Positions 30,881 to 41,871 of a DNA stretch of 64,000 bases are shown piece after piece. A program made the position numbers and the translations under genes. The DNA is from Taudactylus pleione. Lineage: Eukaryota; Chordata; Amphibia; Anura; Myobatrachidae. Each line of letters starts with the position of its first letter. The first letter of the stretch is position 1. The notes beneath the pieces were generated by a model that was given only the letters and a program-made list of their open reading frames with translations, was not told the DNA's origin and did no database searches. The stretch spans positions 19,546,501 through 19,610,500 of the forward strand of contig JAUIMM010000115.1 of the NCBI GenBank assembly GCA_031769625.1, in the 5' to 3' direction.

Positions 30881-32639
30881 ACAACATCTTCAGGACACCT
30901 CTGAACACTGTGGCCCACCAGGGGATCTTTCCGATGCAGATCGGAGTGGAGATCCAGATGATGACACCCTGGCAGCTTTGCCCCTGCTAGTGGGCTGCTG
31001 GTGCCACCTTAGACCCATCTGCTGCCTCATGCGCTCTGCTGCTGTGATCCTCCTGCTTACTGCCTGGTCTCCCCACTGCTGGAATTCCACCAGCTCCAGG
31101 ACTCCTGCAGCTTCCACGGGAGAGGAGACCTCTGGAGATCAGCGTCTGGTCCTTGCCAGCGTATTCCTCTGCCCTGCTGCCTGACACCATCTTGGATGCC
31201 ATGCAGCTTCACAAGTACTTTGCAATTAACCTGGTGATAGAAGGCTGACTACCCTCTTCTGTCTTCTGAGGAAAGTTTTTTTTCTGTGCTAACCCATGAC
31301 CCCACTTTTAGCCTCATTACCTGCTTTTCTTCTTGACTACAAACAAAAAGTATGGTGGTCACTCATATCAGCTTAATGACATAGCACAGGTGCTTGTAAA
31401 GGGCAGGGCTTACACTGAACCACAGAAAAAAAGATTCCCTCCAGCTCACTGCAGCAATGTCAACAAAAAATACTTAAATCCTACATGATAATAGAGATTC
31501 AGAGGTATTAGTTACATACATTTGCAAATATATGAATAAGCACCAGGCCATTGTCAAGGCTCCTCTATACTGGCGTCCCTAACATTACGTCCGAGAAGCA
31601 AGGTATCCCAAAAAATTCCAGCCAAGGACCATCCCCAGGGCATCACACGAAATGCGGAAAAAAGGTGATAGTGAAGTGTAAATAATAGATGTGTAAAGAT
31701 AAATCAATAAGTGTTAATGAAATGAGAAAGAATTAAAATGACATGAATAATAAACAAACAATTAGAACAGTGATAAAAAAATAATTATGTGAATTAAGTG
31801 GTTATGCCCTGAAAAAAATATTTTTTTCTGTGTTCTTGACTAACCTGCTCCCTACTTCTAACCATGGGAATGAATCTGGGTGATGGTCATGGAGCTTAAC
31901 CTACCTGTTCAGTGAGACTACCTATTTTTATCGATACCTGACTACCTTTTTACTTTTTTACATCTGCAGATTTTCTTGATGTTTATTCTTTTTGAGTCTT
32001 TCTAGTACTGAGATGGATTCATTAGGACACCTGTTCCTGTTAAATCTCAACACTGGAACTTACAGTTTTTGCCATGATTAAGGCTGCTATGGCCTTCTTA
32101 CAAAAGGATTCGTTACACCATGCCAAAAAGTCAATGTATTCGTCTTCATTCTACAATTTGCTATGTATGATTTTCACGTACCCAATGTGTGCCAAGGTGC
32201 ATAAATGTCGTCGCTCACAGCGACTTTTACATTTCAGTGTGATCGACAGTCAAAGAGCCCTCAAGAGAGGTAATGGGTAGAGACGGCAAAGAAAGTATGT
32301 GTGTTACAACCGTTTCGGGGGCATGTCACACCCTGCTTTTGCGATCCATACACCCATCCATATGGCTTCATTGTCTCAATTTCCACAGCCATTCTGCAGA
32401 ACCATAGACTCACTCAGGCCTGACACATTCGAATGATCTGCAACTGATTCTGCATCTTTGTATGCAAATGCTGCGACTTTTTATGCAGATGCTTGGTCTA
32501 AAACGCCACAGGTAGGCGGCTTTGTACATCTCCCAGTGTCTAAGATATTTGCATAGTTTCACATAGCAGCTGCATACACATTCGCAGTGGTAGCGGCATT
32601 AGCGTACTAATCTAGATCAGGCCAGTTTGCTTGGTTATC
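30881..32639. other. Non-genic sequence, possibly the 5' part of the dead LINE
   Basis: 30890-31200 is GC-richer and contains ccatcttggatgcc, a motif type seen in L1 5'UTRs. Around 32074-32130 a short frame (KAAMAFLQKDSLHHAKK) resembles an L1 endonuclease N-terminus. A PIF-type right end (ctagatcaggcca) lies at 32612-32624. This would fit an L1 5' half broken by a MITE, but the case is weak. Confidence 0.3.
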
Positions 32640-35520
32640 TGGGTATCACCAGTAGATTTAATATTTAATGTTGTTCCCCTTTGATGACACCTCTATAGTG
32701 TTGGGAAGAGATCTCAATGTGGTCACCTCACATTTTCTGGATAGACAATCATCTGCAAAAGGCTTACCAACATAAGGATGGTGTCACCTACCTTCTTAAT
32801 AGTTTGCCTCTTGTAGATGTCTGGCAACTATATCATCCCCTTAATAAAGAATACCTATTTTACTGTAAACTACACAAAGACCATTTCAGAATAGATTATA
32901 TCCTCCTTTCTGATTCATTTTTACCACTCTCCTTTTTTGCCATCGAAATCCAGGGTCTCACGGACCACTCCTTCTAATGGGTTGCATTCTCTGTGCTTGT
33001 TTTGAGATTTTTAACATTACTGTTTCTCTTCATATTTGACAGCCTCCTACAAGTTTTAGGATATTCTGCAACTTCTTAGTGGGTCTGCTGGCATTGGTGC
33101 TCCCCGGGCAGCTGCGGTTCTGTTACAGATAGACATTCTGCTGTCCAGCATCCATCCCAGTCTCTCTGCCCAACATCTGTGGGGCTGGTCAGTGAACCCT
33201 CTCTCTGGTTGCTGTGAGGGCTGACTCTGTCTCTCGTCCTTGCAGACAAAAGGCATATGCCCTAGGGATGTGCGCAAAAATGACGTCATATTGGTGCCAA
33301 ATTTGAATCCTATCCCTATTTAAGGTAGGATCTGGGCACTATTCATTGCATGAGCAAACTTCATTACTCCATTGTCTTTTCTGTATGAACCTCCCATGTA
33401 CTTACCTGCATCTAATCCGGTCCATTTGACAATTCTTCTCACCTGCTTCCTTGTACTGCCTCTCGTGACTTCCTGGTTTGGACTTTGGATTCCTCCTGAC
33501 TTGCTTCTGCCCGTCACCTGATACAATGGTGCCCGCCTAGTTCTGACCCTTGCCTGATGACCTCTTTCCAGTACACCCATTGGTGACCAGTTTTCTATTT
33601 ACCTTTGTTCTATCCAGAGTCCACCAGCCTATACACTAGGAACCCAATCAGAGGGCCATAACCTGCATATCAGACACAACAAAGCCCAAACCCCCTTGTG
33701 TGGGTCCCTGATGAAAACCACCTATACGTTAGAGTGCACACTCCTGCTCTGGGTCTACACCAATCCTACAAGTATGGTCAGCATCCATATTATCTTGGAA
33801 TGCTTATGCCTTTTCTGACTCCCAACACCAAGATAATCCTTTTCTTTATTGGAAAACTGCTAAAGCTGTCATTCAGAGAAATATTTTATTTATCTTGCAC
33901 TTTAACAAACAGCAACTAGACAGAGATTACAGCGGTTTAACAATGCTTGCATAGTACTCCCTCTGCAGCCACTAAGGCAAAATTTGCTGAATGAAGGACC
34001 AGACAGGATCCTCCCTGCCCACTTCAATTAAGCCATAATTAAGGTTCTCCCCAACCTGGCAGAGACCTACAATCACCAGCTTCTTACCATCCCATTTCAT
34101 TATTGAATGTGAACTATAAGTTATTCACTAAAATAATAGCAGAACTTTTTAAATCTGTAATCCCCTTATTGGTGCATCAAGACCAGACTGGATTTGTGTG
34201 AGGCAGGAGTTCTGTCTCTAACATCTGTAAAATTTTGTCTGCTCTGCAGTGTCTTGAAGATATTCATGAAGATATTCATCCTATTGTCTAGATGGGACCA
34301 TATTTATGAAACTTTACACACAGGTTTGGCTTCCCTTCGCAGATAATAGTATTCTTACAAACATTGTACGTTTCCTTCAACCTCCTGCATTATTGCTAAT
34401 GGCTTTCCTAACCAAAGAGGCACCTGACAGAGTTGTTCTCTATCTCCCTTATTTGCTCTTGTACTAGAACCTTTAGCCATTTCTCCACGCACACATAGCC
34501 ATTATTACAGTATCCCGGTTGTCCACACTGAGGTAAAACTCTCATTATTTGTGGATTATATGCTTTTATTTGTATCTCGTCCTTCTATTTCTGTCCCAGC
34601 TATACTTGAAGACATTGCTTATTTCAGTTTGTTTGCAGGTTATAAAATACATTTGCAGAAATCAGACGTTCTCCCCCTTACCCGCCCAGATTTGCTGCAC
34701 CTACATCATGTTGTTTCTTCTCATTTCCATATTACTAAAAATGTTTTGAAGTATTTAGGTGCTTATATTCCGTCTTCCTTGAGCTGTGTATATAGTTTAA
34801 ATTTTACACTGATTAATAGCAAAATAAAGCAGCTGATGCAACACTAGGTTAACATGCCATCATCATTACTGGGCAGAATTGCAGTGCTTAATTGCAGTGT
34901 AGTTTTTCCTAGATTGTCTTATCCCCATCAGATGCTTCCTATATGAATACTGTACTCTGTACAGCAGCTTTGCCTTGTTTCATTTGGAACCGTAAGACAC
35001 CACGCATTGCTAGGATCGGACTCATCATCCCAAACGTAATGGAGGACTTGATCTCCCTAACATAGTAGACTCCTGTCATGCGGACACTTTTAGATCTCTG
35101 ATTGGTGTTTAAGGAATGACCATTTTACTAACCCAACCTCAGAGGAATCCTTATTTACCCTATATCCTCCAGCTGCTCTCTTACACAACCCATGTTCCAA
35201 AATCCCCAAGGGGACCCTCAACAATGTTTTTTTGAAGACACTTACATAGCCTGGCTAGCCATACATAAATGTCTTCACTCCAACCCAGATTTTACCAAAT
35301 ATATACCACTTTGGGTTAATCCAGATTTTGAACCATCGCTCTCTCTGACCTCTCCCTCACTGAGCATGGTGAAAGCAGATTTAGTCACAGTCTTATATTT
35401 TGAGAGACAAACTGCTTTATTAGACATTGAGACTGGTTCTATAGGGTGTTTCACTTGCTATTGGCCCCAAAGTTTTTCTTATAACTTTTAAAGTAATTGA
35501 TGTGTATTCAAATATAAATA
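32640..35520 (+). pseudogene. Decayed L1-like LINE ORF2
   Basis: Pieces of an endonuclease and reverse transcriptase occur in order on the plus strand with many stops and frame changes. Endonuclease: LGRDLNVV (32701-32724), then LVDVWQLYHPLNKEYLFYCKLHKDHFRIDYILLSDSF (32810-32923) and GLTDHSF. Later KLLKLSFREIFYLSC (33852). Reverse transcriptase: CSLSPLFALVLEPLAISP (about 34434-34488) and LFVDYMLLFVS (about 34545-34577), where the F-x-DD core is lost. A downstream piece is YLGAYIPSSLS. The 3' end has ataaat near 35515. Non-functional. It appears to be interrupted by LTR-like sequence at about 33056-33720. Confidence 0.75.
33056..33720. mobile_element. Possible solo LTR within the dead LINE
   Basis: LINE homology stops near 33050 and resumes near 33840. 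Between them the sequence has tatttaaggtaggatctggg (33316), a possible TATA-like region, followed by C/T-rich text with recurring cctgac/cttgcctgatgacc words, which resembles frog LTR sequence in style. TG...CA ends and a target duplication were not resolved. Confidence 0.3.
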
Positions 35521-35619
35521 AATTCAATGAATTGTCTTTGGCATGCCTTCTTTATCGACTCAGTTTTCGAGTACGTCTGGACAATAAATAAGTGTTGTGT
35601 ACTGGTTTATATTGGCACA

Positions 35620-36405
35620 TAACACACAGACGCGATGAATGTTGATGCCTACCGACGCCTATGTTAATCCCGACCACAGAACACCGACCCCCACCATCCC
35701 GATCGTCTGCGACGGGTAAGTAGAACACTTAGCCCAGGGATGGAGGGGTTAGGTTTAGGGACCCCCAGGGGGACTTAGGGTTAGGCACCCCCCGGGGAAG
35801 GTTAGGGTTAGGCTAGGAAAAGGCGGGGTAAGGGTTAGGCACTAGGGGGGAGGTTAAGGTTAGGCTCCCCTCCGGGAGGGTTAGGTTTAGGGTGGGGGAA
35901 GGGGGGTTAGGTTTAGGCACTCTGGTGGGAGGTTAGGGTTAGGCACTAGGGGGGAGGTTAGGGTTAGACACCTCTAAAGGAGGATTAGGGGGGAAGGGTT
36001 AGGAATAGTTAAAACAGAGCCGTAACTAGACTTTTTGGTGCCCTGTGCCAGAAAGCGCATTGGTTCCCCCCCTCATTTTTCAAAGGGACATAATGCACCC
36101 AAAAAGGGCCATGGCTTCATGGGGAAGAGATAGAGGAGGCCAGGAGATGCTGGGTATGAAATAAGAGGAAGCTACAAGCAAGAATGATAATAAACAGAAG
36201 TTTGACAGGCCCAAACAGTGCCCCCTGACCTGTGGCACCCTGTGCGATGGCACCGGCCGCACTACCCTAGCTACGGCCCTGAGTTAAAATACTCACGCTG
36301 TCGGGATCTTCACTGTTCTGTCTTCCGGCGTCGGTATTACATCCGCTGGGCTTAGGTCCGGCGGCATGTCATACCAATTCCGACTAGCAGTGGCGACTCC
36401 AGAGG
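35620..36405. mobile_element. TTAGG-rich repeat related to the 690 family, with nested hAT MITE
   Basis: Begins around gatgaatgttgatgcctaccg. 35735-36005 is a long run of ggttagggttaggcac-type units, more extensive than in the copies at 690 and 1278. The flanking sequences (cccgaccacagaacaccgac; gtcgggatcttcactgttc) differ from the 690 family, so it is at best a relative. Split by the insertion at 36015-36281. Confidence 0.55.
36015..36281. mobile_element. hAT MITE 'cagagccgtaactag', copy A
   Basis: Ends cagagccgtaactag and ctagctacggccctg are inverted repeats with two mismatches. The exact 8-bp duplication agttaaaa lies at 36007-36014 and 36282-36289. Nested in the TTAGG-rich repeat. Other copies: 55039-55327 and 62811-62956. 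Confidence 0.9.
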
Positions 36406-36411
36406 AGGGGC

Positions 36412-36494
36412 AGTCCAAAATTCAAATAGGGGAACCACACCAACTGCCATCCTCACTGGCAGTTGGTGTGGCTCCCTTTTTTGAATTTTGGACT
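36412..36494. repeat. 38-bp inverted repeat
   Basis: The arm at 36412-36449 pairs with 36457-36494 with few mismatches around a 7-base loop. It is preceded by cagtggcgactccag, a hAT-like end, so this is probably a foldback MITE. Confidence 0.7.
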
Positions 36495-36669
36495 TTGCTG
36501 CTGACTAGGGGGGATGAAATATATATATAACAAATATATAACAAATGGCAGCTTTATATACTGATCACATGCCCACAGCCACTGCATCGCTTAATGAAAG
36601 TATTTAAAAATACTGCTTGGTCCTTATTACGTATCTAGCCTAACCTTATGGTAGCTCTGAGGTTTTTTT

Positions 36670-37438
36670 GGCCTGATTCAGAGTTGGGAAGAGAGTAAGA
36701 TAGAGCAAGTAACTCTGGGCCTGATTCAGAGATGTACGCTGACCCGATATTTAGCGCACATCTCTGATGTTTGAAGGACTGCGTATGCGCAGCAGGTGTA
36801 CTGCGCATGTGCAGCCCTGCTACTACTGCGAGCCCGCTCGCAGTGTGTCCCAGACGTAGACTGACTGATAGGCTGCATTTGGGAGGCGGAGCGGGGGCGT
36901 TCCCTGGCAGAGTTCCTGGAAATGGGGGCATGTCGCCACCATTTTCCGGGAGGGACGAGGCGAGGGTCTGTGTGGGTGCACGCAGACTTCCTGGCCTTGC
37001 AAGCTGCCAGGACCCAGCCTGCCTGCGGGAAGCTTTAGCTTGTGACCGGGATCACGCAAATGCAGCAAGAAGGTGTGTGACACCTGCATCTGCATTTTAA
37101 ATGGACGGAATTGCACAGCTGCTTGTGTGCGGCTGTGCAATTCCGTCCACCTCTCAATCAGGCACTCTGTACCTGGACAAACCATGTTGCAATGCAAGGG
37201 GTGCAAATACATACATTCATTTTACATGGAGAGTAAATCCTGGCTGCTTTTTCATGAAGTCCACAAATGCTGGACAGCTTTATTTTTACACTGCAATTTA
37301 AATTTATTTGGACACACCCCTCCCAAATCTAAATCTCGCTGCACATTTTACACCTGCCCCACCTGCAGTACAGCATGGTTTTACCAAGATGCAAAGTTAC
37401 TTGTTCTTTCTTACTCTATTATCAAATCTGAATCAGGC
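36670..37438. mobile_element. PIF-like MITE interrupted by a second PIF-like MITE
   Basis: Left arm ggcctgattcagagttgggaagagagtaag... and right arm ...cttactctattatcaaatctgaatcaggc are inverted over about 48 bp. The left arm resumes after the inner insert with tacctggacaaaccatgttgc, which again mirrors the right side. A partial relative is at 26488-26724. Confidence 0.7.
36718..37163. mobile_element. Inner PIF-like MITE
   Basis: Ends ggcctgattcagagatg and ctctcaatcaggc. The short direct repeat actctg flanks it (36712-36717, 37164-37169). Contains a perfect 17-bp hairpin (37103-37119 with 37132-37148). The GC-rich interior gives short spurious open frames on both strands. Confidence 0.6.
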
Positions 37439-37443
37439 ACTTA

Positions 37444-38042
37444 GGCCCTCATTCAGAGCCGCTCGTTAGCGGCAGTACGCTCGTTCCGAGCGATGTTCGC
37501 ACATCTGCGCATGCGTACGGTTTTTAGTACGCATGCGCGAACCAGTCAGTGTGGCCGAAAATCGTTTGTACGCTATATAGCGAGTGCCTGCTATTTTGAG
37601 TGACAGAATGAGGCGTATGTGGGTGGTAACAGGGGAAGGTGCTTGAAAACGGGGGAGTGGATTTCGAACGCAGGCGTGCTTAAAGGTCAAAACGGGCGTT
37701 TTAAGGGTGTGCATAATTAATCCAGCAGCGTCATTGACCACGTCACTTGGTTTTTTTAAACTCAGAACTGCTCGCAAAATAGCGGTTGAAAAAACCAACC
37801 ACAAGAATAGCGAGCAGTTCATACGCTGTACGATGTACTCGATTAATCTAATAAATAGCGGACATGACGTATGGTGCGAGCGGCCAGGGGGCGTGTTTAT
37901 CAAATAAACGAGCGTATGTTTTGCTCGCTCGTTCAGACTTAGAGGTGTGAACAGACTGCAATGTGCGAACGGATCATTTGAATAGCCACCCCTTGTTTTT
38001 GAACAAACGACCGCAAATAGCGAACGGCTCTGAATGAGGGCC
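37444..38042. mobile_element. PIF/Harbinger MITE with TTA duplication
   Basis: Inverted termini ggccctcattcagagccg / cggctctgaatgagggcc are perfect over 18 bp and flanked by TTA on both sides (37441-37443 and 38043-38045), the PIF/Harbinger signature. The interior is rich in gcgaacg/cgttcgc words. The 225-codon minus-strand frame from 38143 crosses the whole element and is not a gene. Confidence 0.85.
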
Positions 38043-38045
38043 TTA

Positions 38046-38525
38046 GTTTGTACCCAATATTTTACATACTTTATTGCTGTAATGTTCCAAATATGCGCAA
38101 TAAATGACTGCAGCCTAGGGGAGACTTTTAAGAGGTTCCTCACTTGCCCTCTGAAAAAACATACAAATAAACAAAGTCAAGTATCACCCTTTGGCGCTGC
38201 CACACAATGTCTCCTTATATTTCCAAAAAGGAACCACAATGAAATCCTCTGTATGTAAATCTTCCAGTATTTATTCCTCCAATTTCAAGATGTGTGAAAT
38301 TCCAATTCCGCTTCCTTTGCATCAATATCTCAAAAAAGAGAAACCAAACATAGTGCAATAATGATAATAAAATTACACTTATACTGGTGATGACAAAGGA
38401 ACACTCACATGTTTCAAAATAGGTAGAAAACGTATAGTATATCCAGTCTGTAACACCATAGGAAATTCCAACTTCAAATGTAGATCAACTCAAAAAGAGA
38501 AGAATATACCACAAATAGTGCAATA
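38046..38525. other. Non-genic stretch
   Basis: 'ccacaatgaaatcctctgtatgt'-type text with loosely repeated words (cctccaatttcaagatgtg; ttccaacttcaaatgtag) suggests repeat-derived sequence, possibly the distal part of the Penelope-like element. Nothing firm. Confidence 0.35.
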
Positions 38526-38738
38526 CTGTATGTATTGACAGAAAATTTTATTCAGACAAAAAAACACTCACATTTAAACAGAATAAAAACCGCTTATATA
38601 CATGCATCACACCGGAAAAGCAGGATGGGGGTATCGATATAAGATGTAAATAGAGAGAAACCAGTGGTTCTGGATACCAATGTGATCCCTCCTGTAGTTC
38701 ACGATTCCCCCGTCTCAGCGTTCCATGTGCGGTCACCA

Positions 38739-38778
38739 GCTCAACACGTTTCGAATTGTTTGATTCTTCCTCAGGAGC
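38739..38778 (-). ncRNA. Hammerhead-like ribozyme motif 3, in Penelope-like sequence
   Basis: In element sense: GCTC, CTGAGGA (38774-38768), stem II GAAT-caaaca-ATTC, GAAAC (38752-38748), gtgtt, GAGC. The GCTC/GAGC pair gives stem I (38775-38778 with 38739-38742). Stem III would be minimal, as reported for Penelope hammerheads, which may act as dimers through a near-palindromic acgtgt/acgcgt. Context strengthens this call over the isolated motifs. Confidence 0.55.
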
Positions 38779-38869
38779 ATGGTGAGTAAGCGTCTCCAGG
38801 GCTTTAAATACCCCTTCCAATATCTGGAAAATAACTCAGTTTTCCCTCCTCGCCTCCTCCTCGTGGTCT

Positions 38870-38914
38870 CCGGAAGTGACGTCACCGGAAGTGACGTCAC
38901 TGGAAGTGAAGTCA
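38870..38914 (-). promoter_or_regulatory. Triple 15-bp tandem of ETS/CRE-like sites
   Basis: Two exact units ccggaagtgacgtca (38870-38884, 38885-38899) and a third with two changes (38900-38914). Each joins an ETS core (CCGGAAGT) to a CRE palindrome (TGACGTCA), binding sites of ubiquitous activators. Placed upstream of the hammerhead-like core in element sense, it may be the element's promoter. Inference from motif only. Confidence 0.5.
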
Positions 38915-39245
38915 TATCACTTCCGCTTTGTATGCGTTCCACACTACAGGAAGTGGCTGTTATCCACTTACTTCCTTGCGTTCCAAATGGAGGAAACTCT
39001 CGGCAAGATGAGCATGTTAATGCATATATCACATTAGTAGTACTACAAGTAATAAAATCATAAATAGGGTAAACTTTGCCATTCACTTCAAAGTCTTTTA
39101 CAGTTTTGCACATTAGACACGTCCCACATCGAAAAAAGCCCTTACTCCTGATACTTGATCTCTTATTAATTTCAATTGAGCTTCTGACAAGCTTATCTTT
39201 GAGTGAAGATACCTTCAGCAAGCCAAATCGGGGGTAACCATAGCT

Positions 39246-40542
39246 AACCCCTTGTCAGAGCATCTTTTGGGGGGTGTCAGGCTGATTTCCCCAAATCTGA
39301 GAGGACTTTCCGCTTGTTGAAGTTTCGCCGGGTCCCGTTTTCACGTACTTTCAAATTGAATAAGGGGTAAAGCGGGCACGCGCGCGATACTTTTCCGCCT
39401 GCAAAACACACGATGTAGGCAAAAAGTCCGGGAGGCTGAAAAGTGTTGCGGGTCCGCTCAAATTGAATATGGCTCATTGATGGCTTTCTTATCTACTGTA
39501 TGTGTACTGCCTGTGACTCATTTAAGTTGTGAGTAGTTTATCTTTCCCTTTTCTTTCTTTCCATTCTCTATTTCTCTCTATCCTTTTGCCTCATTTTTAT
39601 AAAAAAAAAAATGAGAAAGTTTGACAGCTCATATTGTATGCCAGCAAATCCGACTCTGTGCATCTTTAGACACACAATTGGTGCACCGGCACCCTCCAAA
39701 CTTCACATTTGACGGCTGCAGTTTATCTGTCTGACCATGGCCTCCTGTGTGAGTCTTTGAATGTAGCAGCTGTCAGCGACTTGCCAGCATCTGCTCAGCC
39801 ACCCCCCTGTTACCTCCCAGAAACGCCCACTGTAGTCCACACTCCCTGCATCCTAATCCATTCTGCGTCTCCTTGAGGTAAGAATCGGGATGCATGCGCT
39901 GTGCGACTTCGAAAAAAAAAAGATTTTCAGCACCGCTTCACGCTGGCGAGGGGGGCGTCTGAGCCCCCTCAGCCCGTCGTAAAGCTAGGGGGGCGCAATC
40001 AGTGTGATTGCTCCCCCCACAGGCATAGGAGACTGCTGTGGCTGCTACTCAGCAGCCACGAGCATTCTCCCACTGCAGCTCATGCTGTGTGGTGGGCTGC
40101 TGTGAGGGAGGGGGGGGGGCGGCGTCAGACCTGGGCCCCCCCCCCAGGCCCCTCAGGAAGCCCGGGATATTGGAGATATCTGCTGTGGTCTGTCTTTGTT
40201 AAATCCTGGCGATCCATATTCACGTAACATAAAGCCACATTATGGTGCAAAACTGATACACTGCGCATATGAGTTACACATATCTTGCACTTGTAGTACC
40301 ATGAGCTTAGCGAGATGAATCAGTAGTGTTAACATGCAAGTGCGGTACAGCAACAGTGTGCCTCTTAGGAATGTGTGTTATTTTCATTTATAGGGATCAT
40401 GACATACACTAGAAACAATATATAAAATTTTAACCTACATAAACTGTATTCAGGTTTTGGACTTGATGATGATGATGTTTGCTGCAGGCACATACAGTAT
40501 AATGGCAAATCCTATGATGGTAACAGCGATGTGTGATGGAGG
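39246..40542. other. Non-genic stretch
   Basis: 39290-39470 is GC-richer and likely repeat-derived. 39930-40165 has long C and G runs and the word ggcccccccccc...aggcccctcagg shared with about 20673. No supported gene. Confidence 0.4.
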
Positions 40543-40545
40543 TTA

Positions 40546-41069
40546 GGGCCTGATTTATCATGGATCGCTTTTCTGCTTATACGCACACAACGCAGTTGCT
40601 AATATTAGCGGTGATATGTAGATGTTTACATTCGCATTGCGATCGCAGCCTGACATAAGGATGCCCATTTCCCCTTACTCACATCCATATACTTGGGCAA
40701 CACAGAGAAACAATCGGTAACATCGAGTAACATCTGACCCATATGCACAGTTAGGGCAGGTCAGACCTCACTCAGGATTTGCTTACTTCAGCGCACGCTA
40801 CGAGGCCTCAGGCTGCGTATGTTATCGCAGTGGCTAATGTATGCACACCCCTGAAACGGCACGCCTGCATTCGGCCGACAACCCCCGGCACCACCCACAA
40901 ACGGCACTTCCTTCCAGTCACTCTGCCATGGGTCTGCATATCCTCTGGGATCACAGTCCCGATCGCAGTGGCTAGTTATCGCGCACTGCGATGTATGTGA
41001 ACGCGCAGAACGCAAAAATTGGCCGATTGCGTGTGTATAAGCAACTGCATTCCTTGCTGAATCAGGCCT
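40546..41069. mobile_element. PIF/Harbinger MITE with TTA duplication
   Basis: Left end gggcctgattta..., right end ...tgaatcaggcct, inverted; TTA at 40543-40545 and 41070-41072. The interior is rich in gcgatcgcag-type words. Confidence 0.75.
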
Positions 41070-41072
41070 TTA

Positions 41073-41783
41073 ATGCATACGGCAGATAACTTAACCAGGG
41101 ATTAGTTTATTGCAGAATAACACAGGGTTAAACAGTATGCAGCAGATGCACAATGCAATATCTCCAGATGCAAGAAAGAACATATGGGGTTATTGCTGGA
41201 TATACAATGCACCTATATGCATATATGCACACAGTGGTTGCAGTGGGATGTATATAATATATAGCAGTGGTAACACAGTGGTATAATTACAGACTCCGGC
41301 AGTGGCACACAGTCTCCATTATAGGCGATAATCAGGGGCATGAGAAGGAAGTGAGGAAAAGATGTGCGGAGATCACAGTAAGCCATTAGATGCGGTAGTA
41401 GTTCCTGGCCTCCTGAGTTGAATATTTTGTTTTTTGGATGTTGGTATCATTCCAGAATCCAATTCCCCTGCTCTGCGGAGCATTGGAGCAAGTCCATGAG
41501 TTGAGAGAGCAGCAGAAGAACCCAACAAAAGACATGGACACAGGCCCGGCGCAACCCATTTAGCAGATCCTGCATTGCAGGGAGGTGCCAGGCTGGAGAG
41601 ATGCTCTCCCTGCAGCTGCTGCTGTTACTGCTGTTAATCCTGCCGGCTGCCCCTGCACCTGTCAAACTGTATGACAGGCAGCTGCAAGAATAACTAGAAT
41701 GAACCGCGCTAATGGGCTTAGTAGTTAGAAAAGGATATTGACACAATTATTTGATTGTTTACCAAATGGCAACATATGCATAT
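41073..41783. other. Non-genic stretch
   Basis: A possible hAT-like end, caggcccggcgcaaccca, at 41543 and 'ctgcagctgctgctgttactgctgttaa' near 41611 are the only notable blocks. No gene. Confidence 0.4.
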
Positions 41784-41871
41784 ACTGTACCCAGGGCTGG
41801 CCCTAGCCCAAATTTTTTGGTAAGCAAGTATATTTTTTGGCACCCCCCTATGCAGTGCCCCTTTTACAGTG

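Larger units (their letters stand above)
38530..39245 (-). pseudogene. Penelope-like element, 3' part (GIY-YIG region plus terminal repeat)
   Basis: On the minus strand the frame from 39221 reads LLKVSSLKDKLVRSSIEI, then a Cys cluster RCGTCLMCK and YDFITCSTTNVIYALTCSS, the arrangement before the GIY-YIG endonuclease of Penelope-like elements; VIYALTC is the start of the GIY-YIG fold. Homology ends soon after (CREFPPFGTQ), so the nuclease is truncated. Downstream follow a tandem of ETS/CRE-like sites (38870-38914), a hammerhead-like core (38748-38774) and AATAAA in sense orientation (plus strand 38547-38552). This order fits a Penelope terminal repeat. Non-functional as a protein. Confidence 0.7.

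Noticed and set aside
32300..32330. Sixth hammerhead-like site (minus-strand ccccgaaacgg)
   Set aside because: GAAAC is present but there is no CTGANGA box at the right distance.
37466..38143. Minus-strand open frame of 225 codons
   Set aside because: It spans a PIF MITE from end to end, including both terminal repeats; no domain is recognisable.
39901..40227. 108-codon plus-strand frame
   Set aside because: GC-rich with homopolymer runs; no domain, and it overlaps repeat-like sequence shared with about 20673.
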